A stretch of 64,000 nucleotides of DNA from an uncultured Bacillota bacterium (GTDB lineage Bacteria; Bacillota_I; Bacilli_A; Culicoidibacterales; ZOR0006), in NCBI GenBank assembly GCA_945956935.1, contig CAMFJD010000002.1:62001-126000 (forward strand), given 5' to 3'. Position 1 is the first letter of the stretch. Every line of letters starts with the position of its first letter. Below, one piece after another: positions 46,924 through 55,610 of the stretch. The notes under the pieces were generated by a model. The model did no database searches, had not been told where the DNA came from, and worked only from the letters and a program-made list of their open reading frames with translations. The translations under genes were made by a program, and so were the position numbers.

Positions 46924-47337
46924 ATGCGAGTTTTAGGATTAGATGTAGGAACGAAAACAGTTGGTGTTGCTGTAAGTGATGTAATGGGCTGGACAGCACA
47001 AGGAGTTGAAACAGTACGCTTTCGTAGTGAAGATTACGAAGCAGCTATCGCAGCTGTTATGACGCATATTGTCCAGCTACAACCTGAACGCATTGTTATC
47101 GGTATGCCCAAAAATATGAATGGGACTATTGGACATGCAGGTGAGCGAACACAAATATTTGCTGATTTACTAGGTAAGCAGACGAATTTGCCAATTGTAT
47201 TTTGGGATGAACGTTTGTCATCAATACAGGCTGAACGCATGTTAATTGAAGCTGATTTATCACGGAAAAAACGAAAACAAGTAATTGATAAAATGGCAGC
47301 AGTTGTTATTTTAAAAAGTTACTTAGATAGTCTCTAG
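46924..47337 (+). CDS. ruvX: RuvX/YqgF Holliday junction resolvase-like protein
   Basis: The 137-residue RNase H-fold protein has VLGLDVGTKTVGVAVSD at the N-terminus with the first catalytic Asp, IVIGMPKNMNGTIG near 61, FWDERLSSIQAERML near 97, and DKMAAVVILKSYLD at the end. YqgF is essential in several bacteria and linked to 16S rRNA end processing as well as junction cleavage. It overlaps nothing and is 12 bases before the DUF1292 gene. Confidence 0.94.
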   Translation: MRVLGLDVGTKTVGVAVSDVMGWTAQGVETVRFRSEDYEAAIAAVMTHIVQLQPERIVIGMPKNMNGTIGHAGERTQIFADLLGKQTNLPIVFWDERLSSIQAERMLIEADLSRKKRKQVIDKMAAVVILKSYLDSL

Positions 47338-47349
47338 GAGGATCATAGA

Positions 47350-47904
47350 ATGGAAAAAGAATTGTTAACAATTATTGATGAAAATGGAACAGAAGTATTA
47401 TGTGAGGTGCTTTTTACATTTGATTCAGCAGACTTTGGAAAAAGCTATGTTATTTACTATCCTTTTGGTGTTGAAGAAGATGAAGATGGGAATCTACCAT
47501 TGTACGCGGCAAGTTTTGATCCAGAAGTAGGGACAGATGGGAAACTATTACCCGTTTCAACAGATGAAGAATGGGACATGATTGAAGAGTTAGTAGCGAC
47601 ATTTTTAGAAGAAGAGGAAAATGAAGATGTTACTGATGAAGAACGTGCTATGATGGATGAAAATGTTGATGTTGAAGCACTTTTAACACCTGAACGTGAA
47701 GAGGAAATTGAAGAAGCAATTTCGGCCGAAGCGATTGCTCAAGAGTTAGCAACATTAAAGGCAGAATTTGATGAGGCAGTAGAGCAAACAATCGAAGAAG
47801 CACCACAATCAATGACTGCGGATGAAGCAGTCGAACAATTAAAACAATTAAAAGTTGAATTTGATGAGCTCGTGTCACAAGCAATTGAAAATTTACTAAA
47901 ATAA
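47350..47904 (+). CDS. DUF1292 (YrzB-like) protein with acidic repeat extension
   Basis: Residues 1-95 of this 184-residue protein form a DUF1292 domain (TIIDENGTEVLCEVLFTFDS, SYVIYYPFGVEED). The extra 90 residues are very acidic and contain two related helices: LATLKAEFDEAVEQTIEEA and LKQLKVEFDELVSQAIENL. Ordinary YrzB is about 90 residues. The function of the family is unknown. A second, normal-sized copy follows at once, so this pair comes from tandem duplication with later extension, in my reading. Confidence 0.85.
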   Translation: MEKELLTIIDENGTEVLCEVLFTFDSADFGKSYVIYYPFGVEEDEDGNLPLYAASFDPEVGTDGKLLPVSTDEEWDMIEELVATFLEEEENEDVTDEERAMMDENVDVEALLTPEREEEIEEAISAEAIAQELATLKAEFDEAVEQTIEEAPQSMTADEAVEQLKQLKVEFDELVSQAIENLLK

Positions 47905-47927
47905 ATGACTGGAGGAATAACAGACGT

Positions 47928-48215
47928 ATGGATGAACGAATTTTAATCGTAACTGATGAAAATGGCCAAGAAATTGAATGTGAGATTTTGATGACATTTG
48001 AAGCGAAAGAGTATGGATCACATTATGTTGTGTATTATCCAATCGATGCTGATGAAGATGAAGAAGAAATTTTAATGGTTGCGACATACAATCCAGAAGA
48101 TGGAATGGATGGAGCTTTAGATCCAATCGATCCAACAACAGTACACCCTGCTGAATTAGCAATGATTGAAGATCGTATTAACGATTATCTCGATAGTTTA
48201 GATGAAGAAGAATAA
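47928..48215 (+). CDS. DUF1292 (YrzB-like) protein, short copy
   Basis: The 95-residue acidic protein has the DUF1292 pattern ILIVTDENGQEIECEILMTFE and HYVVYYPIDADEDEEE. Its size and place right before mltG match B. subtilis yrzB. It overlaps mltG by 14 bases, so translation is probably coupled. TGGAGGAA is the RBS. Function unknown. Confidence 0.87.
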   Translation: MDERILIVTDENGQEIECEILMTFEAKEYGSHYVVYYPIDADEDEEEILMVATYNPEDGMDGALDPIDPTTVHPAELAMIEDRINDYLDSLDEEE

Positions 48216-49251
48216 AATTATAGCGAGTATAGTAGCGACAGTTTTTGTCGCTATTGCGCTTGTTGCAACAACTGTTTTTTTTATCTTTGGACCAATCTCT
48301 TTATTTAACTCAACACAAAAACGTTATATTGTAAGCGAAGAAACAACAATTGAAGCTGTTGCTGTTGAATTAGAAACGATGGGGATTATTCGGAGTAGTG
48401 ATGGTTTGAAGTTATGGTCACAATTTACAAAGCGAACGACTATACCAGAGGGTATCTATGTATTTACAACACAAATGCCAATTTTTGAAATCGGTGATAT
48501 TTTGACAGATGGTCGTGATTCAAATGAACGCGTGTTAACATTCGTGGAAGGTGCGACTATTCCTGAGGTGGCTATGCAAATTGCTGCGGTCCTTGACATG
48601 CAGCCAGAAGATGTGTTATCGCAGGTAGATGATAAGGAATGGTTGAAAACACTTGTGTCTGAATATTGGTTTTTATCAGACCAAATATTTGCAGAAGGGA
48701 TTAAACATCCGTTGGAAGGATATTTGGCAGCAAATACATATTTTGTGCAAGTAGATAGTAGCGTACAAAGTGTTATTACACGTTTGTTGGATCAAACTGG
48801 GATAATTCTTGAACCGTATAAATCGCAAATTGAAAAATTTCCACTCTCTTTGCATGAAGTGCTAACATTGGCATCAATTGTCGAACGTGAGGCAAGTGAA
48901 TTTGCAGATCGTCAAATGGTTACAGGTGTATTTATGAATCGTTTAGATGAACAAATGACACTTGGGAGTGATGTAACAGTAGCGTATGCTGTTGGTAAAG
49001 TTGCACTTAATTTTACAATTGCTGAGTTGCAGACGGAATCACCGTACAATACATATGTTATTACTGGCCTGCCAATTGGACCAGTTGGGAACCCAAGTGC
49101 AATGGCAATTGAATCGGTACTTGACTATAAAGAAAACGAATATTTGTATTTTTTAGCAGATGTGTGTAGTGATGGTACTGTGTATTATGCGAAAACATAC
49201 GAAGAGCATTTAGCATTACGAACACAATATTTAGGGTGTATTGATGAATAA
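48202..49251 (+). CDS. mltG: Endolytic murein transglycosylase MltG
   Basis: The 349-residue membrane-anchored enzyme cuts nascent glycan strands. It has one N-terminal transmembrane helix (IIASIVATVFVAIALVATTVFFI), a LysM-like domain (YIVSEETTIEAVAVELETMGII), and the YceG core with catalytic Glu in LASIVEREASEF near residue 231 and YNTYVITGLPIGPVGNPS near 278. It belongs with elongasome peptidoglycan synthesis. The start overlaps the preceding gene by 14 bases. Confidence 0.94.
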   Translation: MKKNKIIASIVATVFVAIALVATTVFFIFGPISLFNSTQKRYIVSEETTIEAVAVELETMGIIRSSDGLKLWSQFTKRTTIPEGIYVFTTQMPIFEIGDILTDGRDSNERVLTFVEGATIPEVAMQIAAVLDMQPEDVLSQVDDKEWLKTLVSEYWFLSDQIFAEGIKHPLEGYLAANTYFVQVDSSVQSVITRLLDQTGIILEPYKSQIEKFPLSLHEVLTLASIVEREASEFADRQMVTGVFMNRLDEQMTLGSDVTVAYAVGKVALNFTIAELQTESPYNTYVITGLPIGPVGNPSAMAIESVLDYKENEYLYFLADVCSDGTVYYAKTYEEHLALRTQYLGCIDE

Positions 49252-49277
49252 GCTGTCTATTTATAGGCGGCTTTTTT
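49250..49277 (+). terminator. Terminator after mltG
   Basis: AAGCTGTCTA (49250-49259) pairs with TAGGCGGCTT (49264-49273) using two G-U pairs, followed by T's. Confidence 0.75.
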
Positions 49278-49358
49278 ACATATATCGATGACTCAGAATG
49301 TCAAAACAGATGAGATATTTGCAAACGTTTAGATGTTTTTAAAAAAACAGTAAAATGA

Positions 49359-49387
49359 TTGACTTTAAATGTAAAAGGAAGTATCAT
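49359..49387 (+). promoter_or_regulatory. Promoter for trmR-trhP1-trhP2-udk
   Basis: TTGACT (49359-49364), 17 bases, TATCAT (49382-49387). A second TTGACA at 49390 has a weaker partner. Confidence 0.6.
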
Positions 49388-49432
49388 ACTTGACAGTATG
49401 GAAAATGAATTTCTAGAAGTACGAGAAGATAT

Positions 49433-49456
49433 GGCGCCTTGTGGCGCCTTTGCTTT
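49433..49456 (+). terminator. GGCGCC hairpin in the trmR leader
   Basis: GGCGCC-TTGT-GGCGCC (49433-49448) is followed by TTTGCTTTT. It lies between the promoter and the trmR start, so it would act as a leader terminator or attenuator. Confidence 0.5.
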
Positions 49457-49482
49457 TAAGTAATATTGAAAGGAAGACAATA

Positions 49483-50094
49483 ATGAAGACTTATATAGAC
49501 GTTATTGCACATATGGAACAATATGCAATTGACAATCAAGTGCCAATTATTGACTCAGAAAGTTTGACGTTTTTAATTCAAACCTTAAAACAACACGAAG
49601 TGACATCTATTTTAGAAATAGGCTCAGCGATTGGCTATTCGGCTATTCAAATGGCTGTACAATTAGATGCAACCGTTGTGAGCGTCGAGCGTGATATTGA
49701 GCGATTTGAACAAGCGCAACAAAATGTTGCAGCAGCGAAACTGACAAATAGAGTACATCTGCATTTACACGATGCATTAGAGTGGGATTTTGAAGCTGAC
49801 TATGCTGAAAAACAATTTGATGCACTGTTTATTGATGCCGCAAAGGGAAAAAATTTACAAATGTTTGAAAAATTTGCTCCGTATGCTAAAAAAGTAATTA
49901 TTACGGATAATGTTTTATATCACGGATTGGTTGAAACAACAGAACGTATTCGTAACCGTCGTACGCGTCAAATGATCAATAAAATTCGCCAATATAATGA
50001 ATGGATTTTAAATCACCCAGAATATGACTCGCACCTTGAACGAGTAGGTGATGGATTAATTATTACAGTAAGAAAGGGTGAGACCCATGTTTAA
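49483..50094 (+). CDS. trmR: tRNA 5-hydroxyuridine methyltransferase TrmR
   Basis: The 203-residue class I methyltransferase of the O-methyltransferase 3 family has SILEIGSAIGYSAIQMA (SAM motif I, about residue 46), VVSVERD, and FDALFIDAAKGKNLQMFE with the metal aspartate, then ITDNVLYHG. In B. subtilis TrmR (YrrM) methylates ho5U34 of tRNA to mo5U. ATG 49483 is chosen from AAAGGAAG six bases upstream. It overlaps trhP1 by eight bases. Confidence 0.9.
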   Translation: MKTYIDVIAHMEQYAIDNQVPIIDSESLTFLIQTLKQHEVTSILEIGSAIGYSAIQMAVQLDATVVSVERDIERFEQAQQNVAAAKLTNRVHLHLHDALEWDFEADYAEKQFDALFIDAAKGKNLQMFEKFAPYAKKVIITDNVLYHGLVETTERIRNRRTRQMINKIRQYNEWILNHPEYDSHLERVGDGLIITVRKGETHV

Positions 50095-51013
50095 ACCAGA
50101 ATTAGTTGTGACACCAATTGATGTGTCACATGCACAGTATTTACTTGAAAATGGTGCAGATGCGATTGTAGTCGGAGAGCAACGCTATGGGCTTCGATTA
50201 GCAGGACAGTTTACTGCTGCAGATATTCAGCAACTCTGTCATTTTGCACACGAACGACACAAAAGGGTATATGTCTCAATGACAGCAATTTTTCACAATG
50301 AACACTTAGAAAGCGTGTATGGATATTTACAGCAATTACAACAAATAAATCCAGATGGTATTATATTTGGTGATCCTAGTGTTTTGATGTTTGCAAAAGA
50401 ACTTGAATTGACAATTCCGCTTCAATGGTCGACGGAAACACTAGGGACTAATTGGTACAGTGTCAATTACTGGGGACGAAAGGGAGCAAATAGAGCAGTT
50501 TTAGCGAAAGAAATTACTCTAGATTCAGTATTAGAAATGCAAGAAGTTGCACAGATTGAATTAGAGATTCAAATTCATGGTGCACTTTGTATGTTTCAAT
50601 CACGTCGTACTTTATTGGAGAACTATTTTCAATACTTAGAGCGTCAAGAAGCTGAACATTTAAAACAGCAAGAGCGTTTACTATTAGTTGATGATGAGCG
50701 TGAAAGTAAGTACCCAATTTTTGAAGATTATCATGGAACACACATCTTAAGCGCAGGTGATGTTTGTATGATTGATGAACTCGAAAGTTTTATTGATGCA
50801 AAAATACCGGCATTGAAAATAGAAGGTTTAGGAAAAAGTATTACCTATATTAACACTGTAACAGCATTATACGCTCAGGCAATTGAATTGTATCAAAATG
50901 ACTCACAAGCATACAAAGTAAAAAAACGTGAATTTATTCAACAAATCGAACAAATTCAACCAAATTATCGCCCATTAAATAAAGGCTTTTTCTTCAAGCC
51001 TACGGTGTACTAG
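50087..51013 (+). CDS. trhP1: U32 family tRNA hydroxylation protein TrhP1
   Basis: The 308-residue peptidase-U32-like protein starts ELVVTPIDVSHAQYLLENGADAIVVG and has HGALCMFQSRRTLLENYF, where its partner carries the cysteine cluster, and ALKIEGLGKSITYINTV. In B. subtilis TrhP1 (YrrN) and TrhP2 (YrrO) are needed for prephenate-dependent 5-hydroxylation of wobble uridine. The order trmR-trhP1-trhP2-udk is the same here, which is the main reason for the name. ATG 50087 follows AAAGGGTGAG. Confidence 0.88.
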   Translation: MFKPELVVTPIDVSHAQYLLENGADAIVVGEQRYGLRLAGQFTAADIQQLCHFAHERHKRVYVSMTAIFHNEHLESVYGYLQQLQQINPDGIIFGDPSVLMFAKELELTIPLQWSTETLGTNWYSVNYWGRKGANRAVLAKEITLDSVLEMQEVAQIELEIQIHGALCMFQSRRTLLENYFQYLERQEAEHLKQQERLLLVDDERESKYPIFEDYHGTHILSAGDVCMIDELESFIDAKIPALKIEGLGKSITYINTVTALYAQAIELYQNDSQAYKVKKREFIQQIEQIQPNYRPLNKGFFFKPTVY

Positions 51014-51023
51014 GAGGGATATT

Positions 51024-52289
51024 ATGGCAAAACGTGAAGTATCAAAAATCATTAATGGCAAACGTGTCATTGTGAAAAAGCCAGAGCTCTTAGCCCCGGC
51101 AGGAAATTTAGAAAAATTAAAAGTAGCAGTTATGTATGGCGCAGATGCTGTGTTCATCGGTGGGCAAGAGTTTAGCTTACGTTCAAATGCAGGGAATTTT
51201 ACGATTACTGACATTGCCGAAGGTGTTGCATTTGCCAAACAGTATGGAGCATGTATCTATGTGACAACAAATATTTTTTGTCATAATGAAAATATGGATG
51301 GACTTACTGAGTATTTACAGTCGTTAGAATCAGTAGGTGTACGTGGTATTATCGTTGCTGACCCATATATTATTGAAACATGTCAACAAATTGCTCCTAA
51401 ATTAGAAGTACACCTGAGTACACAACAATCATTGATTAACTATAAAGCAGCTCAATTTTGGCAAGAGCAAGGATTGGAGCGCTTGGTACTTGCTCGTGAA
51501 GCGACAAAACAAGAAATTGCAGATATTATTGCGAACGTTGATACAGAAATAGAAGTTTTTGTTCATGGAGCAATGTGTATTGCATATTCAGGACGCTGTA
51601 CATTATCAAATCACATGACAGCGCGCGATTCAAATCGTGGTGGTTGCTGCCAAAGCTGTCGATGGGAATACGATCTTGTTCAAGAGCAAACAGATGGTTC
51701 ATTAATATCTTTAACAACGGAAGGTGAAGCACAGTTTGCAATGAGCCCCAAAGACTTAAGTTTAATTACTTCAATTCCAGAGATGATAGAATTGGGTGTC
51801 GATAGCTTAAAAGTGGAAGGACGTATGAAGTCAATTCATTATGTAGCAACTGTTGTGAGTGTGTATCGAAAAGTAATTGATCGGTATTGCGCTGATCCAG
51901 ATAATTTCACCATTACACCAGATTTTATTGCAGAACTTGAAAAGTGTGCAAATCGTGAAACAGCACCGGCCTTTTTCGAAGGAATTCCTTCATATAAAGA
52001 ACAATTGTTCGACCATCGTGATGAGCACCCTACTAAGGAATTTATTGGTGTTGTACAAAGTTATGATCCAACAACAAAAATTGCGATTATCCAGCAACGA
52101 AATTATTTTAAACCTGGTGATGAAATTGAATTTTTCGGACCGAATATTGATAATGTGACAATGACAGTTGAATATATTCATGATGAAGAAGGTAATGAAT
52201 TAGATGCGGCTAGACATCCATTACAAATTATTCAATTGAAAGTTCCACACCACGTGAATCCAAATGATATGATGCGAAAGGTACGATAA
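51024..52289 (+). CDS. trhP2: U32 family tRNA hydroxylation protein TrhP2
   Basis: The 421-residue U32 protein has the family signature KPELLAPAGNLEKLKVAVMYG, EVFVHGAMCIAYSGRC near residue 180 and GGCCQSCRWEYDL near 205; these cysteines are likely iron-sulfur ligands, as in RlhA-type relatives. A C-terminal beta domain (FIGVVQSYDPTTKIAIIQQRN) completes it. It works with TrhP1 and TrmR on wobble uridine modification. AGGAGGG is the RBS. Confidence 0.92.
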   Translation: MAKREVSKIINGKRVIVKKPELLAPAGNLEKLKVAVMYGADAVFIGGQEFSLRSNAGNFTITDIAEGVAFAKQYGACIYVTTNIFCHNENMDGLTEYLQSLESVGVRGIIVADPYIIETCQQIAPKLEVHLSTQQSLINYKAAQFWQEQGLERLVLAREATKQEIADIIANVDTEIEVFVHGAMCIAYSGRCTLSNHMTARDSNRGGCCQSCRWEYDLVQEQTDGSLISLTTEGEAQFAMSPKDLSLITSIPEMIELGVDSLKVEGRMKSIHYVATVVSVYRKVIDRYCADPDNFTITPDFIAELEKCANRETAPAFFEGIPSYKEQLFDHRDEHPTKEFIGVVQSYDPTTKIAIIQQRNYFKPGDEIEFFGPNIDNVTMTVEYIHDEEGNELDAARHPLQIIQLKVPHHVNPNDMMRKVR

Positions 52290-52292
52290 ATA

Positions 52293-52931
52293 ATGAATAA
52301 TCAACATATTACACCGGTAATTATTGGAATCGCTGGCGGTTCAGCGTCAGGTAAAACAACAGTAGCGGATAAAATTATTGAAAATTTTGGCCACACATCA
52401 TCAGTGACGTTAATTCGTCATGATGATTATTATAATGATCAAAGTGCATTAACAATGGAAGAACGTATGCAAACTAATTATGATCATCCACTGTCATTAG
52501 ATAATGCATTACTCGCGAATCATTTGCAGTTATTATTGGCAGGTGAAACAATTGCAAAACCAATTTATGAGCTTAAAGAACATACACGTAGTAGTGAAAC
52601 GGAAGTTATGCATCCAACGCAAATAATAATTTTAGAAGGGATTTTAGTATTGGAAGATGAACGATTACGTGATTTGATGGATATTAAGATTTTTGTAGAT
52701 ACAGATGCAGATATTCGCTTTATTCGTCGTTTAAAACGTGACATTGCTGAACGCGGTCGTACATTTGAATCAGTTGTTGATCAGTATTTAGGAACAGTTC
52801 GTCCAATGCATAACCAATTTGTTGAACCTTCAAAACGTTTTGCGGATATTATTTTACCAGAAGGTGGAAGTAATTTTGTTGCAATTGATTTAATTAGTAC
52901 AAAAATTCAAAGCATTTTGGATCAAAAATAA
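52293..52931 (+). CDS. udk: Uridine kinase
   Basis: The 212-residue kinase phosphorylates uridine and cytidine in pyrimidine salvage. It has Walker [31 protein letters not shown] with the catalytic Asp, [19 protein letters not shown], and [16 protein letters not shown], the lid. The length is standard. It begins three bases after trhP2, as in B. subtilis. A separate promoter for greA follows. Confidence 0.95.
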   Translation: MNNQHITPVIIGIAGGSASGKTTVADKIIENFGHTSSVTLIRHDDYYNDQSALTMEERMQTNYDHPLSLDNALLANHLQLLLAGETIAKPIYELKEHTRSSETEVMHPTQIIILEGILVLEDERLRDLMDIKIFVDTDADIRFIRRLKRDIAERGRTFESVVDQYLGTVRPMHNQFVEPSKRFADIILPEGGSNFVAIDLISTKIQSILDQK

Positions 52932-52950
52932 TAAAAAGATTAGAATATAT

Positions 52951-52979
52951 TTGAAAAAAGATACGATATAGTGTAAACT
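52951..52979 (+). promoter_or_regulatory. Promoter of the greA leader
   Basis: TTGAAA (52951-52956), 17 bases, TAAACT (52974-52979). Transcription would start near 52986, before the hairpin at 53009. Confidence 0.55.
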
Positions 52980-53008
52980 ATTGAACTATAGCGCAAGAGC
53001 GTGCAAAA

Positions 53009-53036
53009 TGAAAAGGGTTTCTTTGAACTCTTTTTT
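53009..53036 (+). terminator. Terminator-like hairpin in the greA leader
   Basis: AAAAGGGTT (53011-53019) pairs with AACTCTTTT (53026-53034) with one wobble and a T run. It ends udk read-through and would also stop most transcripts from the promoter at 52951. Confidence 0.65.
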
Positions 53037-53075
53037 ACGCTTTAACTATTGATAATATTTAGAGGTGAAGAAACC

Positions 53076-53546
53076 ATGCAAGAGAAAAAATATCAGATGA
53101 CTGCAGAGGGGAAATTGCAGTTAGAACAAGAATTAGAATATACTATCCAAACGAAACGTCCTGAAGTGATTGAAAAATTACAAGTTGCACGTTCGTTTGG
53201 TGATTTGTCAGAGAATTCAGAGTATGATGCTGCTAAAGATGAACAAGCACAAGTAGAGGCACGTATTTTACAACTAGAGAATATGTTACGCAATGCTGAA
53301 ATAGTCGAAAAAACATCGAATGATGTTGTTGGCTTTGGGTCAACAGTTGAGTTTGTTGAGGTTGGTGAGACGGATATTGAAGAAGTAACAATAGTTGGAA
53401 GTGCTGAAGCGGATCCACTAGATGGGAAAATTTCAAATGATTCACCAATGGCGGTAGCATTAATTGGAAAAACAATTGGTGATGTTGTAGAGGTAGCGTT
53501 ACCAAATGGTGCAACATTAACAATTGAAATTAAAACAATAAAGTAG
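53076..53546 (+). CDS. greA: Transcription elongation factor GreA
   Basis: The 156-residue factor rescues backtracked RNA polymerase. It has the N-terminal coiled coil with tip [16 protein letters not shown] (catalytic acids) and the C-terminal FKBP-like domain ([26 protein letters not shown]). ATG 53076 follows GAGGTGAAG; the longer in-frame start at 53049 covers the RBS. It lies 13 bases before mtnN. Two signals upstream suggest leader-level control. Confidence 0.96.
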   Translation: MQEKKYQMTAEGKLQLEQELEYTIQTKRPEVIEKLQVARSFGDLSENSEYDAAKDEQAQVEARILQLENMLRNAEIVEKTSNDVVGFGSTVEFVEVGETDIEEVTIVGSAEADPLDGKISNDSPMAVALIGKTIGDVVEVALPNGATLTIEIKTIK

Positions 53547-53559
53547 TGGGGATTAACAA

Positions 53560-54258
53560 ATGAACCAAATGCGAATTGCAATTATTGCAGCTATGGAAGA
53601 AGAAGTACAAGTGTTACGAGCACAAATTATGAATTGCACAACAGAAATAATCGCAGGCTTTGAGTTTTATCTTGGAGAGCTTGCAGGAAAAGATATTGTG
53701 TTGTTACGTAGTGGTATTGGGAAAGTAAATGCTGCTGTTTCAACAACATTGTTACTAAATCATTTTCAAGTAAGTGCAGTTATCAATACTGGGAGTGCAG
53801 GAGGTGTTGATCAGTCGTTATCAGTTGGTGATATTATTATCGCTGAAAAAACAACATATCATGATGTTGATGCGACACATTTCGGTTATGTATATGGGCA
53901 AGTTCCACAGATGCCGGAAAGCTATTTGAGTGATGTAAAGTTAATCCAAGCAGCGCATAATGCTTTATCAACAACTTCTTTTCATGCCGTAACAGGTATT
54001 ATTGGTACAGGTGATTCGTTTATTGGACGAATAGATCAAATTGAAATGATTCAATCAAAACAAAATTATTTAAGTGCCATCGAGATGGAAGCTTGTGCAA
54101 TTGCACAAGTATGTCATATTTTCCAACAACCGTTAGTTATTGTTCGATCAATAAGTGATGTTGCTGGAAAAGAGTCAAATATTTCATTTGATCAATTTTT
54201 ACCAATTGCAGTTGAGCAGTCTTCGACGATGATTATGCATATGTTACCATTACTATAA
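53560..54258 (+). CDS. mtnN: 5'-methylthioadenosine/S-adenosylhomocysteine nucleosidase
   Basis: The 232-residue nucleosidase recycles MTA and SAH, by-products of SAM use by enzymes such as TrmR, YqeM and QueA. It has IIAAMEEEVQVLRAQ at the start, VINTGSAGGVDQSLSVGDIIIA near 78, IGTGDSFIG near 148, AIEMEACAIAQVCH near 170 and catalytic Asp in RSISDVAGKE near 195. The length is normal. GTGGGG is the RBS. Confidence 0.95.
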   Translation: MNQMRIAIIAAMEEEVQVLRAQIMNCTTEIIAGFEFYLGELAGKDIVLLRSGIGKVNAAVSTTLLLNHFQVSAVINTGSAGGVDQSLSVGDIIIAEKTTYHDVDATHFGYVYGQVPQMPESYLSDVKLIQAAHNALSTTSFHAVTGIIGTGDSFIGRIDQIEMIQSKQNYLSAIEMEACAIAQVCHIFQQPLVIVRSISDVAGKESNISFDQFLPIAVEQSSTMIMHMLPLL

Positions 54259-54266
54259 TATTGGAC

Positions 54267-54310
54267 AAAAACAAACAAAAAGTGGGGAAACCACTTTTTG
54301 TTTGTTTTGA
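54267..54310. terminator. Terminator after mtnN
   Basis: AAAACAAACAAAAAGTGG and CCACTTTTTGTTTGTTTT (54291-54308) form an 18-bp perfect stem with a short loop. It ends the greA-mtnN unit. Confidence 0.9.
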
Positions 54311-54364
54311 TTTGTTTTTTTTGTTAAAATGAATGTGAACAAATGAATGAAGGTGTGATTGAAG

Positions 54365-55042
54365 GTGAGGAAATTAGGAATTCTATTCACAATACTTATT
54401 TATTGCCTCTATTTCCAAATACCAGTGAATGCGGTAGAATCAGAGACAGCACTCACTTGTGTCGAGGTGGGATTTGTTGTTGAGAATAATACTCGTTTTG
54501 GTATAAGAAATCGCTGTGAACAGCGTATTTATATAAACATATATCAAAATGATGTGCTCGTAAATCAAGAGTTTCTTGATGAAAATCAGTGGTTTCCAGT
54601 TGCTTATGAAGCACGAGCGGATTTATTTGCCAGTAAAGCAGAATTTGATAGTGGGACTGTAACACGGAATATAACAGCATCTCAAGATATATATTGTCAA
54701 GCAGTACCTCAAGGACAAGTTGTTGAACAGTGTGCTACATATGTAGCAACGAGCCATGAACTCGAAAGTCAGCTAGAAACAGATACTTTGCAGGAATCAA
54801 CGACAAATCAACTTGAGACAAACCAAGTAAGCTCATCGGAAACAAGTGATGTTTCAACGCAAATGTCAATAGTCGGTCAGAGACTGACACAATTCTTAGA
54901 GAGTCCAATGTTAGTAGCAAGTACTATTTTTATTGGAGTAGGTGTAACACTTGTAAGTATTGTGCTTTTGATTGTGAAAAGTAGAAAACCAAAAAGTATT
55001 TATATTCAATCAGGTCGACGGAGAAAATATCGAAAAAAATAA
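54365..55042 (+). CDS. Uncharacterised surface protein with signal peptide and C-terminal anchor
   Basis: The 225-residue protein has a signal peptide (ILFTILIYCLYFQIPVNA), a roughly 90-residue extracellular domain with five cysteines (LTCVEVGF, NRCEQRI, IYCQAV, EQCATYV), a Ser/Thr/Glu-rich linker (about 125-165), a transmembrane helix (LVASTIFIGVGVTLVSIVLLIV) and a basic cytoplasmic tail (RRRKYRKK). There is no LPxTG motif. I do not recognise the family. GTG 54365 is nine bases from AAGGTG; TTG 54359 is possible. It is flanked by terminators, so it is monocistronic. Confidence 0.7.
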   Translation: MRKLGILFTILIYCLYFQIPVNAVESETALTCVEVGFVVENNTRFGIRNRCEQRIYINIYQNDVLVNQEFLDENQWFPVAYEARADLFASKAEFDSGTVTRNITASQDIYCQAVPQGQVVEQCATYVATSHELESQLETDTLQESTTNQLETNQVSSSETSDVSTQMSIVGQRLTQFLESPMLVASTIFIGVGVTLVSIVLLIVKSRKPKSIYIQSGRRRKYRKK

Positions 55043-55063
55043 GTAGCAGCTGCTACTTTTTTT
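55041..55063 (+). terminator. Terminator after the surface protein gene
   Basis: The 18-base palindrome AAGTAGCAGCTGCTACTT (55041-55058) with T7 begins inside the stop codon. Confidence 0.8.
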
Positions 55064-55082
55064 GATGAGGAGATAGAAAAGA

Positions 55083-55574
55083 ATGTTGAAGCAGTTTAAG
55101 GCAGATACAGAGTATATGTATTATAGTGAATTAACGGTCGCTAGGTTAAAAAAACAAGGAATCACAATGATTTTCAGTGATCTTGATAATACATTAGTGG
55201 CTGATGGTGCAATTGAAGCTCCAAAGCAGTTAGTGGAGTGGTTAACTGAGTTATCCGAAAACAATATTAAAATTATTATTGTTTCAAATAATAAAAGTGA
55301 AAAACGTGTAAAAGAATTTGCTCAACCGCTCGGTTTAGAGTATTATTATAAGGCAGGCAAACCAAATCCACGTATTTACCAAACAATTTTAGAAAAACAT
55401 AACCAGTTACCTGAGGAAACACTCATGCTCGGTGATCGATTGACAACAGATATTTATGGTGGAAATAAAATGGGTATGTACACCGTTTTAGTGAATCCAA
55501 TTGATGCTAATGAACCAATGGGTATCCGTTTCATGCGTGGAGTAGAATGGTTCCTAAAAATAATGGTGAAATAG
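55083..55574 (+). CDS. yqeG: YqeG family HAD IIIA phosphatase
   Basis: The 163-residue HAD protein has motif I FSDLDNTLVADG near residue 31, motif II IVSNNKSEKRV near 67, and motif III/IV GKPNPRIY and MLGDRLTTDIYGGN near 114. Relatives dephosphorylate sugar phosphates or phosphatidylglycerophosphate; the true substrate is unclear. It heads the yqeG-yqeH-aroE-yhbY cluster, as in B. subtilis. GAGGAGA is the RBS. Confidence 0.93.
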   Translation: MLKQFKADTEYMYYSELTVARLKKQGITMIFSDLDNTLVADGAIEAPKQLVEWLTELSENNIKIIIVSNNKSEKRVKEFAQPLGLEYYYKAGKPNPRIYQTILEKHNQLPEETLMLGDRLTTDIYGGNKMGMYTVLVNPIDANEPMGIRFMRGVEWFLKIMVK

Positions 55575-55610
55575 TTAATTATAAGCCCAAAGAAAGAAGA
55601 GGACAAAAAA

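Noticed and set aside
53093-53581. 162-codon minus-strand frame over greA
   Set aside because: Ser/Thr/Ile-rich reverse of greA with no RBS.
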